Assembly (NCBI GenBank): GCA_027003085.1
Contig: JALWYR010000133.1
Location: forward strand, 1 to 18,529
DNA: 18,529 nucleotides
Reading direction: 5' to 3'
Origin: Flavobacteriales bacterium
GTDB lineage: Bacteria; Bacteroidota; Bacteroidia; Flavobacteriales; Flavobacteriaceae
The position numbers and the translations under genes were made by a program. The first letter of the stretch is position 1, and every line of letters starts with the position of its first letter. The notes under the pieces are model-generated. The model ran no database searches. It had not been told where the DNA came from and saw only the letters and a list, made by a program, of their open reading frames with translations. Positions 1-7,734 of this stretch are shown here, piece by piece.

Positions 1-82
1 CGGCCGGCGTCGCGTGAGCACGCAGCCGGGCGAGCCGGAGGCGATGAACGGCTGCATGTGCGAACGCAGGCGCCGGGGCGCC
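1..82. repeat. End of a GC-rich palindromic intergenic block
   Basis: Very GC-rich sequence with short stems (GCGTG/CACGC at about 22-33, CCGG/CCGG at about 27-39), unlike the adjacent gene. Its last 26 bases (61-86) recur almost exactly at 16004-16029 and run into the stop codon of the TonB receptor. It looks like the edge of the same kind of block seen at 13336-13800 and 15440-16030. No coding signal is credible here. Confidence 0.6.
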
Positions 83-86
83 CTAA
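61..86 (+). repeat. 26-base dispersed repeat, copy 1
   Basis: Matches 16004-16029 at 25 of 26 bases. It contains GGCGCCGGGGCGCC, one base away from a perfect palindrome (the other copy is perfect). The final bases overlap the receptor stop codon, read as CTA on the + strand at 83-85. Confidence 0.8.
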
Positions 87-2527
87 AAATTCATACGCAC
101 TTTCAGATTAAAAATCCTGCCCGTCAGATAGTTGGGAACGCCGAACATACGCTTGGTGTAAATCTCACGCACCCACAGGTTGGACACCGAATTGCGCCGG
201 TCGAACATGTTGATGATTTCCAAACCCACCGAAAAATCCGCAAAGCGGGCCAACCAGTCCGGCTTATGCGGCCGGTCGCTGAGCACGTAGAACAAGCCGA
301 TGTCGGTGCGCCAATAGTTGCGCGTGCGGAATTGGAAGCGGTAAGGATCGGCATAGAGCGGTGCGCCCGTAGGAAGGCCGGTGAAAAACACGTTGTTCAA
401 ATACATTTTAAAGTAGGGCATCCCCGGCACATAGTCGCGGAAAAACAAAGCCATTTTGAAACGTTGGTCGGTGGGACGCGGAATATAGCCGCGGCCGTCG
501 ATGTTTTGCTCGGTGCGCATCAGGGCCAAGCTGAGCCATGAATCGGTGCCCGGCAGCAACTGTCCGAATAGCCGGGTTTCTATGCCGTAGGCATAGCCCG
601 TGGCGTTGTTTTTTCCGTAGTAGCGAATGCGCAGGTTTTGGATGGTGTAGGGATTGATGTCCCAAAGGTAACGGTAATAAACCTCGGAGGTGAGCTTGAA
701 GGGCTTGTCGGCCCAATCAAAATTCCATTCGTGGCCGAGCGAAATATTGAAGGCCTTTTGCGGGAGGACACCGGCACGAAAGCGGGCCTGCCGGTCGCGA
801 TATTCGCGGTAGGACGGCGGTTGCATATAAATCCCCGTTCCTATGCGGAATGCATGCCCGGGCCAGTGCTTGTTGCGCACATAGGCCCCCACACGCGGAC
901 TCCAAGCCAAGTAGCGGCCCGTAGCGTGAGTAAAGCGTTCGCTGACAATGCCGGCTTGCACACGCAGCCCCCAACGTGCATCAATCCGCCATGGGCCCGA
1001 GGTAATCCGTTTGCGCCAAGAGGCAAAAGCGCCCCACTGATGCCGCATTGTCAAATAATCGGCCCGGGCGTTTTGGAAGGGCAAGATGGGCAGGGTGTCG
1101 GACGTGTAGGGTTCGTCGGGATGAAATTCCGACTGCGGCGGAAGGATGACAAATCCGGCCGAATCGATCATTTGGTATTCGCGGATGCGGTCGCGCACAT
1201 TATCGTAACGGTACATGAAACCCACATTGCGCTCGATGGACTTGCCCTTGTGCGACCACCGGACCTCGCTTTGCGCAATAACGGCATCCAAAAGGTTGCG
1301 GGCATGGTCCAATTCTGCGCCCAACGATTGCAGGTTCATCGGGTCGCCATAGTGGTCGCCCGACAAATCGGTGTTGGGTTCGCCCAAAAAATAGGATGCC
1401 AGCAAATCGAAATGTTCGCGCTCGGCACTATGATAAAAACTGCCCGTAAAGCTAATCCGGTCGTTTGGTCCTGACGAATACGTACTTTTGACGGCGGTAA
1501 ATTGATTGTCGAAAGCATCTTTCTCGTTACCCTGATAGCGAATCACCAAGGAACGGGCGTCGGTAAAAGTGCCGAAATTGGTAACCTTGGTAAACGGAAC
1601 AAAACGGAAGCGATTTACACCGATGCGCGTAAACCATTGGTGCGTCCAACGCTTGTCCGGATGCCAACGGAGCAAGGTTTGCATATCGGCAAAGGCGGGT
1701 TGAAATTCGGCATCGCCTTCGGTTTTTCTGACCAAGAGTGTGTTGTTCAGATAGCGGATGCTTCCAATGAAATTCAATCGTTTTCCCGGGCGTAGCAAAG
1801 CCAAATTGATGCCCGTGAAGCCGGCTTGGATTTTGGTTTGTTTTTTCTGCGGTTCCACATAACGGATGTCCAATACCGACGACAGCCGGTCGCCTAATTC
1901 CACCGGGAAACCACCGGCATAGAAATAGAGCGAACGAACCAAAGCCGGGTCGGTGGTTGACAGTCCTTCTTGGCGGCCGCTACGAATCAGGAACGGGCGA
2001 AAAACTTCGATGCCGTTGATATACACGGCATTTTCATCATAATTCCCACCACGAACCAAATATTGCGAACTCATTTCGTCCAGTTGCGACACCGAAGGCA
2101 AACTGATCAAAATGCCTTTGAGCGAAGGCGTAGGCGTGGGTGCCACTTGTATGTCGCGCAATTGTAATTGCACGGCGCCTTCGCGTTCTTGCCGTGTGTG
2201 GCCGGTGATTTCCACCGGACGAATGTTTTCGGCCGACAATGCCAGGACAATATTTTGCCGTACCACCCTGCCCGCTACTACATTCACGGAGAGCGTTTTG
2301 GTCTCGCGGCCCAAATAGGAGAAGGTGAGCATATATTGCCCCTGGGGCAATGTTAGCGTGTATTGCCCCTTGGCATCGCTGACCGTTCCATAGCGTCCGG
2401 CTTGAATTTGCACATTGGGCAAGGGCCTACCGGTTTCGGTGCGCACTGTGCCCGTTACCCGGCCCGTGGCTTGTGCTAGGAGCAGGGCGGGAAAAAACAG
2501 AAACACAATATGCAAAAGCCGGCGCAT
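83..2527 (-). CDS. TonB-dependent outer-membrane receptor
   Basis: An 814-residue outer-membrane receptor expected to import an unknown ligand using TonB energy. Residues 1-19 form a signal peptide (MRRLLHIVFLFFPALLLAQ). Residues about 22-97 are a carboxypeptidase-regulatory-like beta-sandwich, typical of Bacteroidota receptors. The plug follows at about 115-225, with YLVRGGNYDENAVYINGIE and AGGFPVELGDRLSSVLDI. The rest is rich in alternating aromatic residues, as in a 22-strand barrel, and the chain ends in phenylalanine as barrels do. It lies six bases behind the NlpC/P60 gene, so it is probably the last gene of the murQ operon. There is no SusD-like partner, which argues against a glycan-uptake SusCD pair. 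The family is certain; the ligand is not visible. Cell-wall fragments would fit the neighbours, but that is inference. Confidence 0.93.
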   Translation of the reverse strand: MRRLLHIVFLFFPALLLAQATGRVTGTVRTETGRPLPNVQIQAGRYGTVSDAKGQYTLTLPQGQYMLTFSYLGRETKTLSVNVVAGRVVRQNIVLALSAENIRPVEITGHTRQEREGAVQLQLRDIQVAPTPTPSLKGILISLPSVSQLDEMSSQYLVRGGNYDENAVYINGIEVFRPFLIRSGRQEGLSTTDPALVRSLYFYAGGFPVELGDRLSSVLDIRYVEPQKKQTKIQAGFTGINLALLRPGKRLNFIGSIRYLNNTLLVRKTEGDAEFQPAFADMQTLLRWHPDKRWTHQWFTRIGVNRFRFVPFTKVTNFGTFTDARSLVIRYQGNEKDAFDNQFTAVKSTYSSGPNDRISFTGSFYHSAEREHFDLLASYFLGEPNTDLSGDHYGDPMNLQSLGAELDHARNLLDAVIAQSEVRWSHKGKSIERNVGFMYRYDNVRDRIREYQMIDSAGFVILPPQSEFHPDEPYTSDTLPILPFQNARADYLTMRHQWGAFASWRKRITSGPWRIDARWGLRVQAGIVSERFTHATGRYLAWSPRVGAYVRNKHWPGHAFRIGTGIYMQPPSYREYRDRQARFRAGVLPQKAFNISLGHEWNFDWADKPFKLTSEVYYRYLWDINPYTIQNLRIRYYGKNNATGYAYGIETRLFGQLLPGTDSWLSLALMRTEQNIDGRGYIPRPTDQRFKMALFFRDYVPGMPYFKMYLNNVFFTGLPTGAPLYADPYRFQFRTRNYWRTDIGLFYVLSDRPHKPDWLARFADFSVGLEIINMFDRRNSVSNLWVREIYTKRMFGVPNYLTGRIFNLKVRMNF

Positions 2528-2533
2528 AGCATT

Positions 2534-3769
2534 TTAACGTTGGTCAGGGAAAAATATTTTCACGGCCTGTTCCGTGTAATATGGATATATCCTGCGCTCA
2601 TAAATACGATAAACCCGCCCCGCTCCCAGCAAGGTTTTGCGCCGCGCATCGTTGTAGAGCGAATCTTCGGGAAACAAACTTTCCACTTTTACTTCACCCG
2701 TGGCGTGAATAATACGTCCTGCGCCCAAATACAGAGCCACATGTGTGATTTTGGGTGAACCGCTGGGACGATGCGTGCCGAAAAAGAGCAAATCGGCCGG
2801 TTGGAGTGAATCCAAGCGTTCGGTGAGCGGAACAGGCCGAACGGCGCGGGCCTGCTGCGAAGCGTCGCGCGGGAGCAGGTAGCCGAAACTCTGATACAGG
2901 TTTTTGGTAAATCCGCTGCAATCCAAGGCCTTGACCGATGTTCCGCCCCACAGATAAGGAATGCCCGGATAGTCGTGTAGTGCTTCGGTGGTGATGTCGG
3001 AAAGGGCGGCAAAATCCTTGTTCAGCTTTTCCCATTCATTGAGTAAAACAAAATCATTGGACGGAACAAAACCGCGGCGTCCGTCGGGCAATTGAACTTG
3101 CAGGAAATAGGTATGTTGGCCGAGTAATATCAAAACATCGTTTTTAACCACATCCGAAATTTGCGGTGCATCGGGCAAGGTGTCGGCATAAATTTTTCCG
3201 TAGTTTTCGTCCATAATCACTTTGGGTGCCCGGGCCCATTTTTCGAAAGCCGGACGGTACATCATTATCAATGCGTCCGAATCGGTCCAACCCAAATAGC
3301 CCTCGGTTGTGCGAATGCGGAAAAATCCGTTTCGTTTTTCCAAAATATGAACCGGCATGCCCATGAGCATTTGCGAAGCAAGCTCGGCGGAATGTTCGGG
3401 CCGAGTACGTAAATTGGCCACCGAAAGCCGCACCACGCCCACCAGGTTGCGAAAGCTATCCACAGGAAGGACAAGCACAGAGTCGATCACCGGAACACCA
3501 AGCGCTTCCAAACTATCGCGCAGGGCTGTCAATGCCTCGGGACGGTCGGTGGCGCCATGCAAAAGAATGCTATTGTTTTTATTGTAGGAGAACGAAATTT
3601 CAAAAACATGATCACGCGCGTCGGGAGCCCATTTTTTCCGGATGTTTTGTATTATGTTATTAACCTGTTTTTGCCGGGAAGTAAGGTCATTATTATTTCC
3701 CTTTCGGCATCGATAGGCAGGCAATAAGATGATAAGGAAAATGAGCAACGATAAAATACGCGATTTCAT
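2534..3769 (-). CDS. NlpC/P60 (C40) cell-wall peptidase with SH3-like domains
   Basis: A 411-residue exported peptidase likely to cleave peptide stems of peptidoglycan (gamma-D-Glu-diamino-acid type bonds in this family). The N-terminus (about 1-19) is a hydrophobic export segment. It ends AYRC; the Arg before Cys is a poor lipobox, so lipid anchoring is doubtful. Two SH3-like regions lie at about 107-165 (NLRTRP...GYLGWTDSDAL) and 170-245. The catalytic domain (about 255-400) has the nucleophile Cys284 in LDCSGF, His343 in ITHVALYLG and the third polar residue His355 in RIIHATG. Its ATG overlaps the murQ stop in an ATGA arrangement (3766-3769), implying translational coupling. Domain order matches Bacteroidota SH3-NlpC/P60 recycling enzymes. 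Exact substrate is inferred. Confidence 0.92.
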   Translation of the reverse strand: MKSRILSLLIFLIILLPAYRCRKGNNNDLTSRQKQVNNIIQNIRKKWAPDARDHVFEISFSYNKNNSILLHGATDRPEALTALRDSLEALGVPVIDSVLVLPVDSFRNLVGVVRLSVANLRTRPEHSAELASQMLMGMPVHILEKRNGFFRIRTTEGYLGWTDSDALIMMYRPAFEKWARAPKVIMDENYGKIYADTLPDAPQISDVVKNDVLILLGQHTYFLQVQLPDGRRGFVPSNDFVLLNEWEKLNKDFAALSDITTEALHDYPGIPYLWGGTSVKALDCSGFTKNLYQSFGYLLPRDASQQARAVRPVPLTERLDSLQPADLLFFGTHRPSGSPKITHVALYLGAGRIIHATGEVKVESLFPEDSLYNDARRKTLLGAGRVYRIYERRIYPYYTEQAVKIFFPDQR

Positions 3770-4593
3770 TGCGGATGATTTTTAAAATATTCCTTCAAAG
3801 CCCGTCGAACGCTACCCCACCGGAGCAGTTCGGCACGGGCTTTTTCGTAGGGCAGGCCGGTTTCTTCCATAATCATACGCGTGCCGCGGTCTACCAGCTT
3901 TTGGTTGGTCAGTTGCATGTCCACCATTTTGTTATCCTTCACGCGGCCCAATTGAATCATGGCGGTGGTGGATATCATATTAAGCACCAGTTTTTGGGCG
4001 GTACCGGCTTTCATACGCGAACTGCCGGTAACAAATTCGGGTCCCACGACCACCACCACCGGATATTCGGCGGCCAATGCCAGCGGGCTACCCGGATTCA
4101 TGGTGATGGCCCCCGTGGCTATACCGTGTTCACGGGCCCGGCGCACAGCGCCCACCACATAGGGCGTGGTACCCGATGCGGCAATGCCTATCAGCACATC
4201 GCGCGGCGAAATGTTATGTTTTTTCAAGTCTTCCCAACCTTGGTCGTAGGAATCTTCGGCTTCTTCCACGGCTTTGCGAATGGCTTTGTCGCCGCCGGCA
4301 ATCAGGGCGATGGCCAAATCGTCTTCCACGCCGAACGTGGGTGGCAATTCCGATGCATCCACCACGCCCAAACGCCCGCTTGTGCCTGCACCGATATAAA
4401 ACAAACGGCCGCCTTTACGCAAGCGGTCCACCACCACACGCGTCAGGGCTTCGATTTGCGGAATGGCTTTTTCCACCGCAAAAGGCACGGTTTTATCCTC
4501 GTTGTTAATAGCGGTAAGCAACTCGCGAATGCTCTTTTTTTCCAAATCGTGATAGTGCGATTCCTTTTCGGTGATCTTTTCGAATTCGCTCAT
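3766..4593 (-). CDS. murQ: N-acetylmuramic acid 6-phosphate etherase
   Basis: A cytoplasmic enzyme of 275 residues that removes the lactyl ether from MurNAc-6-phosphate to give GlcNAc-6-phosphate and D-lactate, a step in cell-wall recycling. It is a SIS-fold protein: the sugar-phosphate-binding loop is at 67-75 (IGAGTSGRL). The strongly conserved DASELPPTFG carries Glu82, and AVEEAEDS carries Glu113; these correspond to catalytic Glu83 and Glu114 of the E. coli enzyme. TGSSRMKAGTAQK later in the chain is also diagnostic. It is somewhat shorter than E. coli MurQ (298) at the C-terminus. A Bacteroidota -7 box lies 17 bases upstream. It leads a three-gene unit with the NlpC/P60 peptidase and the TonB receptor. 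No MurNAc kinase or transporter gene is in the window. Confidence 0.96.
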   Translation of the reverse strand: MSEFEKITEKESHYHDLEKKSIRELLTAINNEDKTVPFAVEKAIPQIEALTRVVVDRLRKGGRLFYIGAGTSGRLGVVDASELPPTFGVEDDLAIALIAGGDKAIRKAVEEAEDSYDQGWEDLKKHNISPRDVLIGIAASGTTPYVVGAVRRAREHGIATGAITMNPGSPLALAAEYPVVVVVGPEFVTGSSRMKAGTAQKLVLNMISTTAMIQLGRVKDNKMVDMQLTNQKLVDRGTRMIMEETGLPYEKARAELLRWGSVRRALKEYFKNHPQ

Positions 4594-4609
4594 CGAAACC
4601 TATTTTTTC

Positions 4610-4617
4610 CAAAGATA
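4610..4617 (-). promoter_or_regulatory. Putative -7 promoter box for murQ operon
   Basis: On the minus strand this reads TATCTTTG, a perfect match to the Bacteroidota -7 consensus TAnnTTTG. It ends 17 bases before the murQ ATG. I see no good -33 TTTG at the expected distance, so the call rests on the -7 box and position. Confidence 0.55.
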
Positions 4618-4662
4618 CGGAAATGGGTTGATTGGTGATGTGTCTATGCCCAGCCGGGTTTA

Positions 4663-5205
4663 TTATTTTTTTTCGATATCCGAAGGTTTTAGCCATATCA
4701 CAAGTAATGCCAGAAACGTAATTGCCGCCATCAACCATTTGGCAGTGGTCATTGCCGACACCAAACCAACCGAAACTCCGTCAAGGCGCGGATAGGAATG
4801 GATAAGATAAATGATGCCCGTATTTTCCAGAAAATCGAAAATACCGATACCAAAGGGTAAACAAACAATCCAACCGGGCCATTGATCGTGCTTCCGCTTC
4901 AAAAAATAGCGTAGCACCACTGCGTAGTAAAATGAATAGAAAAACATGTAAGGAATGTCAATCAATAACTCGCCCAGGCGGTAAATGTGCAAACCCTTGG
5001 GACCCAAAGTTTCGAACAACTTGCTTACGCCCGATACCGAATAATGCAAACGAAGGTCCAAGACCATCGGCATATTGCCAAGTCCCATCCATTTTGGAAA
5101 AACCGGAAACAGAACGGCATTAAAAAAAATGATAACCGCCAAACCGGCCCAAAGCCACCCGGGACGAGCCCAACGGTCAATGATTTTACGACATCGTTCA
5201 AACAT
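4663..5205 (-). CDS. Small multi-pass membrane protein, unknown function
   Basis: A 180-residue protein I do not recognise. Four hydrophobic stretches are visible at about 17-36, 80-101, 109-135 and 147-172, joined by short loops, with basic residues at the N-terminus (RCRKIIDRWAR) and a charged C-terminal tail (KPSDIEKK). The loop between helices 1 and 2 (about 37-79) is the longest and could hold a periplasmic segment. Acidic residues occur within the membrane region (DIPY near 83, FDFLEN near 123-128), which may matter for function. It starts seven bases after the hydrolase stop, behind an AAGGAA sequence that can serve as ribosome-binding site, so the two genes are probably co-transcribed. 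A function linked to the hydrolase is possible but unsupported. Confidence 0.8.
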   Translation of the reverse strand: MFERCRKIIDRWARPGWLWAGLAVIIFFNAVLFPVFPKWMGLGNMPMVLDLRLHYSVSGVSKLFETLGPKGLHIYRLGELLIDIPYMFFYSFYYAVVLRYFLKRKHDQWPGWIVCLPFGIGIFDFLENTGIIYLIHSYPRLDGVSVGLVSAMTTAKWLMAAITFLALLVIWLKPSDIEKK

Positions 5206-5212
5206 GGTTCCT

Positions 5213-6472
5213 TCAATTTATTTTTTCAAAAGCTTTGCTGACAATCCGCCATTGCGAACCGGCTTTCACCAATTGCAAATAATCGCGATAAGCGGCATCA
5301 CCGTATCGGAATTCGGCTATAAAATTCCCCAATGTGCCGTCGATTTGTCCATCGATGATCCGGATGTAGGGCTCACGGATGCCTTCGCCTGCCACATGTT
5401 GCAAGTAATCTTCCAACTCCATATAGCGAACATCATTGTCCGTATGAAACCACAACCGGGCCCCGCCGGCAAATAACCGCCGTAAAGCCGACGTGTCGGC
5501 CGAAGTGCGGGCTTGGAAATACGTGTAAACGGTTTTCTCCGCTTCGACATACGGATTAGGCGCCCTGAAAAAAGTTGCTAATATCCCGTTAAATCGTTTA
5601 GTGGCCGTGATATAAGGAAAATGCCCTTCGTTGCCCATATTTACCACCTGTGCACCGGTGTATAATTTTTTCAGGGCTTCGCGCAATGGTTTTTCCACCA
5701 ACGGATCATTGGCCGATTCGATAATCAATTTGGGAATCCTTTTGTAAACATATCGATCCGGTTGCGGGAAAAATTTGTCGGTCAGCACTTTGTAGCGGTT
5801 CAAAAATTGTTTTTTGCTAAACGGCATGGTGGGCAAAAAAGCAGCCAGCAAGCTATCGTTGTGTGCTGCGGGCACAAGTTTTTCGCGGAGTTGTTTTTCG
5901 CCCGATTTGGCAATGAGTATGGTAGGAACCCAAGGTAAAATTTTGGCCAACCGTGCATTTTTCTGCTCAATCAATTTGTTAGGCGGAAAAGTATTGGAAT
6001 AAACGGCTTTGAGTACCCGGCCGGGCCAAATATGTGTAAGGTATTGGGCAATGTATCCGCCCATGGATGTGCCCACCACAATGAATTTATCCACTTTTTC
6101 CTTTTGCAAAATGGCCTCAATACCCTTTGCCGTATCGTCCAGATTGTCCACCGGCTCGGGCAAGGTGTAGCTAATCACCCGGTAGTGCGGTTCGAAATAC
6201 ATGATTTGTTGCCACCAAAGCTGGTAAGCCCCACCCATGCCGTGGGCAAAAAGAATGCTCGTGTCTCCTGAACCGCCGCTGTAATATGTCCACCGGACAC
6301 CGTCCACATCCACATGTTTAACCGGACGCGACAAAAATTCTTTCAATGTCCGGGCCGGTTTGTCCTGTTTGGGATATAATGCAAAAAAATTTTCCGGCTT
6401 TACGGGCCACAGGTAGGCCGCCAAGATAATGATTGCAAGTAATATTACGAACAAAAAAAACATCTTTTTCAT
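5213..6472 (-). CDS. Membrane-anchored alpha/beta hydrolase with C-terminal NTF2-like domain
   Basis: A 419-residue protein. Residues 4-22 are a hydrophobic signal or anchor with no lipobox Cys. The alpha/beta-hydrolase core (about 50-302) has the oxyanion HGMGG at 77-81 and a complete triad: Ser136 in GTSMGG, Asp256 in ANDPLV and His284 in GNEGHFPY. After the core, about residues 308-419 form a separate module (TYFQARTSADTSALRRLF ... YLQLVKAGSQWRIVSKAF), which resembles the NTF2/SnoaL-like 'putative lumazine-binding' family. Such modules usually bind small ligands or mediate dimerisation. The substrate cannot be deduced; ester or lipid hydrolysis is the general expectation. It lies 81 bases behind the slipin gene and just before the small membrane protein. 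No clear promoter box precedes it, so read-through from the slipin promoter is possible. Confidence 0.88.
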   Translation of the reverse strand: MKKMFFLFVILLAIIILAAYLWPVKPENFFALYPKQDKPARTLKEFLSRPVKHVDVDGVRWTYYSGGSGDTSILFAHGMGGAYQLWWQQIMYFEPHYRVISYTLPEPVDNLDDTAKGIEAILQKEKVDKFIVVGTSMGGYIAQYLTHIWPGRVLKAVYSNTFPPNKLIEQKNARLAKILPWVPTILIAKSGEKQLREKLVPAAHNDSLLAAFLPTMPFSKKQFLNRYKVLTDKFFPQPDRYVYKRIPKLIIESANDPLVEKPLREALKKLYTGAQVVNMGNEGHFPYITATKRFNGILATFFRAPNPYVEAEKTVYTYFQARTSADTSALRRLFAGGARLWFHTDNDVRYMELEDYLQHVAGEGIREPYIRIIDGQIDGTLGNFIAEFRYGDAAYRDYLQLVKAGSQWRIVSKAFEKIN

Positions 6473-6553
6473 TTCAACTCGAAAAAAAGTGATTAACTAA
6501 ATGTTAGACCGACAGGAGGATAAGCATTCACCGGCAAACTTTTTGAAAAAGGT

Positions 6554-7348
6554 TTATTTCTTTGCACCGTCCGTTTCACCGCCCCGGTCCAATTTGATAC
6601 GAAGCCCTTGGCTTATGCTTTGTGCCATATCCACAAAGTCCGAAGGCATCAGGATGATGGTGGTGGTATTGTGTTCGGCGCCCACTTCGGTGATCATTTG
6701 CATACGCCGCAGTTCGAGCGAAGCGGGATTTTGGGCTATCAATCCGGCGGCTTCTTGCAACTTTTGGGCGGCTTCCAATTCACCCTCGGCCTTGATGATG
6801 CGCGAACGTTTTTCGCGAATGGCTTCGGCTTCCTTGGCCATCGCCCGTTGCATGGACTCGGGTATTTCCACGTCTTTCATTTCGATGTATTCCACCACCA
6901 GACCCCAATCGTTGGTGATTTGGTCCACAATTTCCTTGATGGTGGCATTGATGCTCTCACGGTCTTTCAGGATTTCGTCCAAATTATGTTGTCCGATAAC
7001 GTTTCGCAAAGCCGTCAGGGCCGCCTGATAGGTGGCTTGCATATAGTCGCGCACTTGGATAACGGCCTTTTCGGGATGTTCGATGTGGAAATAAAGCACC
7101 GCATTGATGCGCACGGTAACACTGTCTTTGGTTACGGTTTCCTGACTTTCGATGTCCAAAGTGATGGTGCGCAAATCGATTTGTCGTCGTTGGTCCACAA
7201 AGGGAATGATCCAATACAATCCCGGCCCTTTGACGGCATGAAAACGTCCCAGCCGGAAAATCACGCCGCGTTGGTATTCGCGGTCGATTTTAAAGCCCGA
7301 AAGCACCAATAGCACCAATGCCAGGGTTAAAAAAATGCCTATGCTCAT
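6554..7348 (-). CDS. Slipin / stomatin-like SPFH membrane protein
   Basis: A 264-residue member of the stomatin/prohibitin (SPFH) superfamily, which forms oligomers on membrane microdomains. Residues about 3-19 are one hydrophobic anchor. The SPFH domain spans about 22-180, with the typical REYQRGVIFRLGRF, GPGLYWIIPFVD and ALRNVIGQHNLDEILKDRE. It is followed by a charged coiled coil (about 165-203, EAEAIREKRSRIIKAEGELEAAQKLQEA) and a C-terminal segment with TTIILMPSDF, all characteristic of bacterial slipins. Bacterial slipins are usually next to an NfeD-type partner gene; none is seen on either side here, so a partner, if present, is elsewhere. The gene is the first of the leftward run and has a matching -7 box upstream. 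Confidence 0.94.
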   Translation of the reverse strand: MSIGIFLTLALVLLVLSGFKIDREYQRGVIFRLGRFHAVKGPGLYWIIPFVDQRRQIDLRTITLDIESQETVTKDSVTVRINAVLYFHIEHPEKAVIQVRDYMQATYQAALTALRNVIGQHNLDEILKDRESINATIKEIVDQITNDWGLVVEYIEMKDVEIPESMQRAMAKEAEAIREKRSRIIKAEGELEAAQKLQEAAGLIAQNPASLELRRMQMITEVGAEHNTTTIILMPSDFVDMAQSISQGLRIKLDRGGETDGAKK

Positions 7349-7371
7349 GATTTAATGATTTGGTTATTGTT

Positions 7372-7379
7372 CAAATTTA
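7372..7379 (-). promoter_or_regulatory. Putative -7 promoter box for slipin
   Basis: Reads TAAATTTG on the minus strand, a perfect TAnnTTTG match, 23 bases before the slipin ATG in a divergent intergenic region. No convincing -33 element was found. Confidence 0.5.
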
Positions 7380-7463
7380 AATAATTTTTTGACACCTTGA
7401 AGCCTCATTGACAAATGACTCCGGTATGGCTTTTCGTTGGGATCATCCGGGGGCTTAGCATGG

Positions 7464-7598
7464 CATTAAGTATTCTAGGTGTTGTCGAATACGGCATTGA
7501 CATCCCATGCCATTACTATGGCTATGCATCCGGGCCAACATCTTTGTTCCGGGAAATATAGCTTCAACTTTTCTAAACATTTCATACTTGATATAACG
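7464..7598. repeat. Diverged intergenic repeat, copy A
   Basis: Homologous by eye to 15652-15782. Anchors are in the same order with nearly equal spacing: ACGGCATTGAC at 7491 and 15679; TTGTTC at 7544 and 15728; CAACT at 7565 and 15750; ACATTTCATACTTG at 7577 and (13/14) at 15761. The first part (7464-7499) is about two-thirds identical. It also contains nested inverted repeats, ATGGCAT/ATGCCAT (7460-7466, 7507-7513) enclosing GTATTC/GAATAC (7470-7475, 7487-7492). No intact ORF is shared by both copies, so it is either a non-coding element or a decayed gene fragment. Confidence 0.65.
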
Positions 7599-7734
7599 AT
7601 GCTTGAAGGAGAGTAAGAAAGCGCCTTGAAAGTGATTTCTAAAATACAATTCGAAAAAATTTCAAAACACCCAAGCACATCCTTTTTCATACGCCGTAAA
7701 ATCCGTAATTTTCTTTGCGCAACAATGACCCGGG

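Larger units (their letters stand above)
7349..7734. other. Divergent intergenic region (slipin / alr)
   Basis: These 386 bases separate the leftward slipin from the rightward alr. They hold the slipin -7 box (7372-7379), a diverged repeat (about 7464-7598) and, just before alr, TTTTCTTTG at 7709-7717, a one- to two-mismatch -7 box. Short frames on the minus strand have no recognisable domain, and the repeat explains them better. Confidence 0.6.

Noticed and set aside
3769..4638. Long antisense frames inside genes, such as 289 codons opposite murQ, 305 opposite tamL and 300 opposite metG
   Set aside because: They are codon-bias shadows of strongly supported genes on the other strand.
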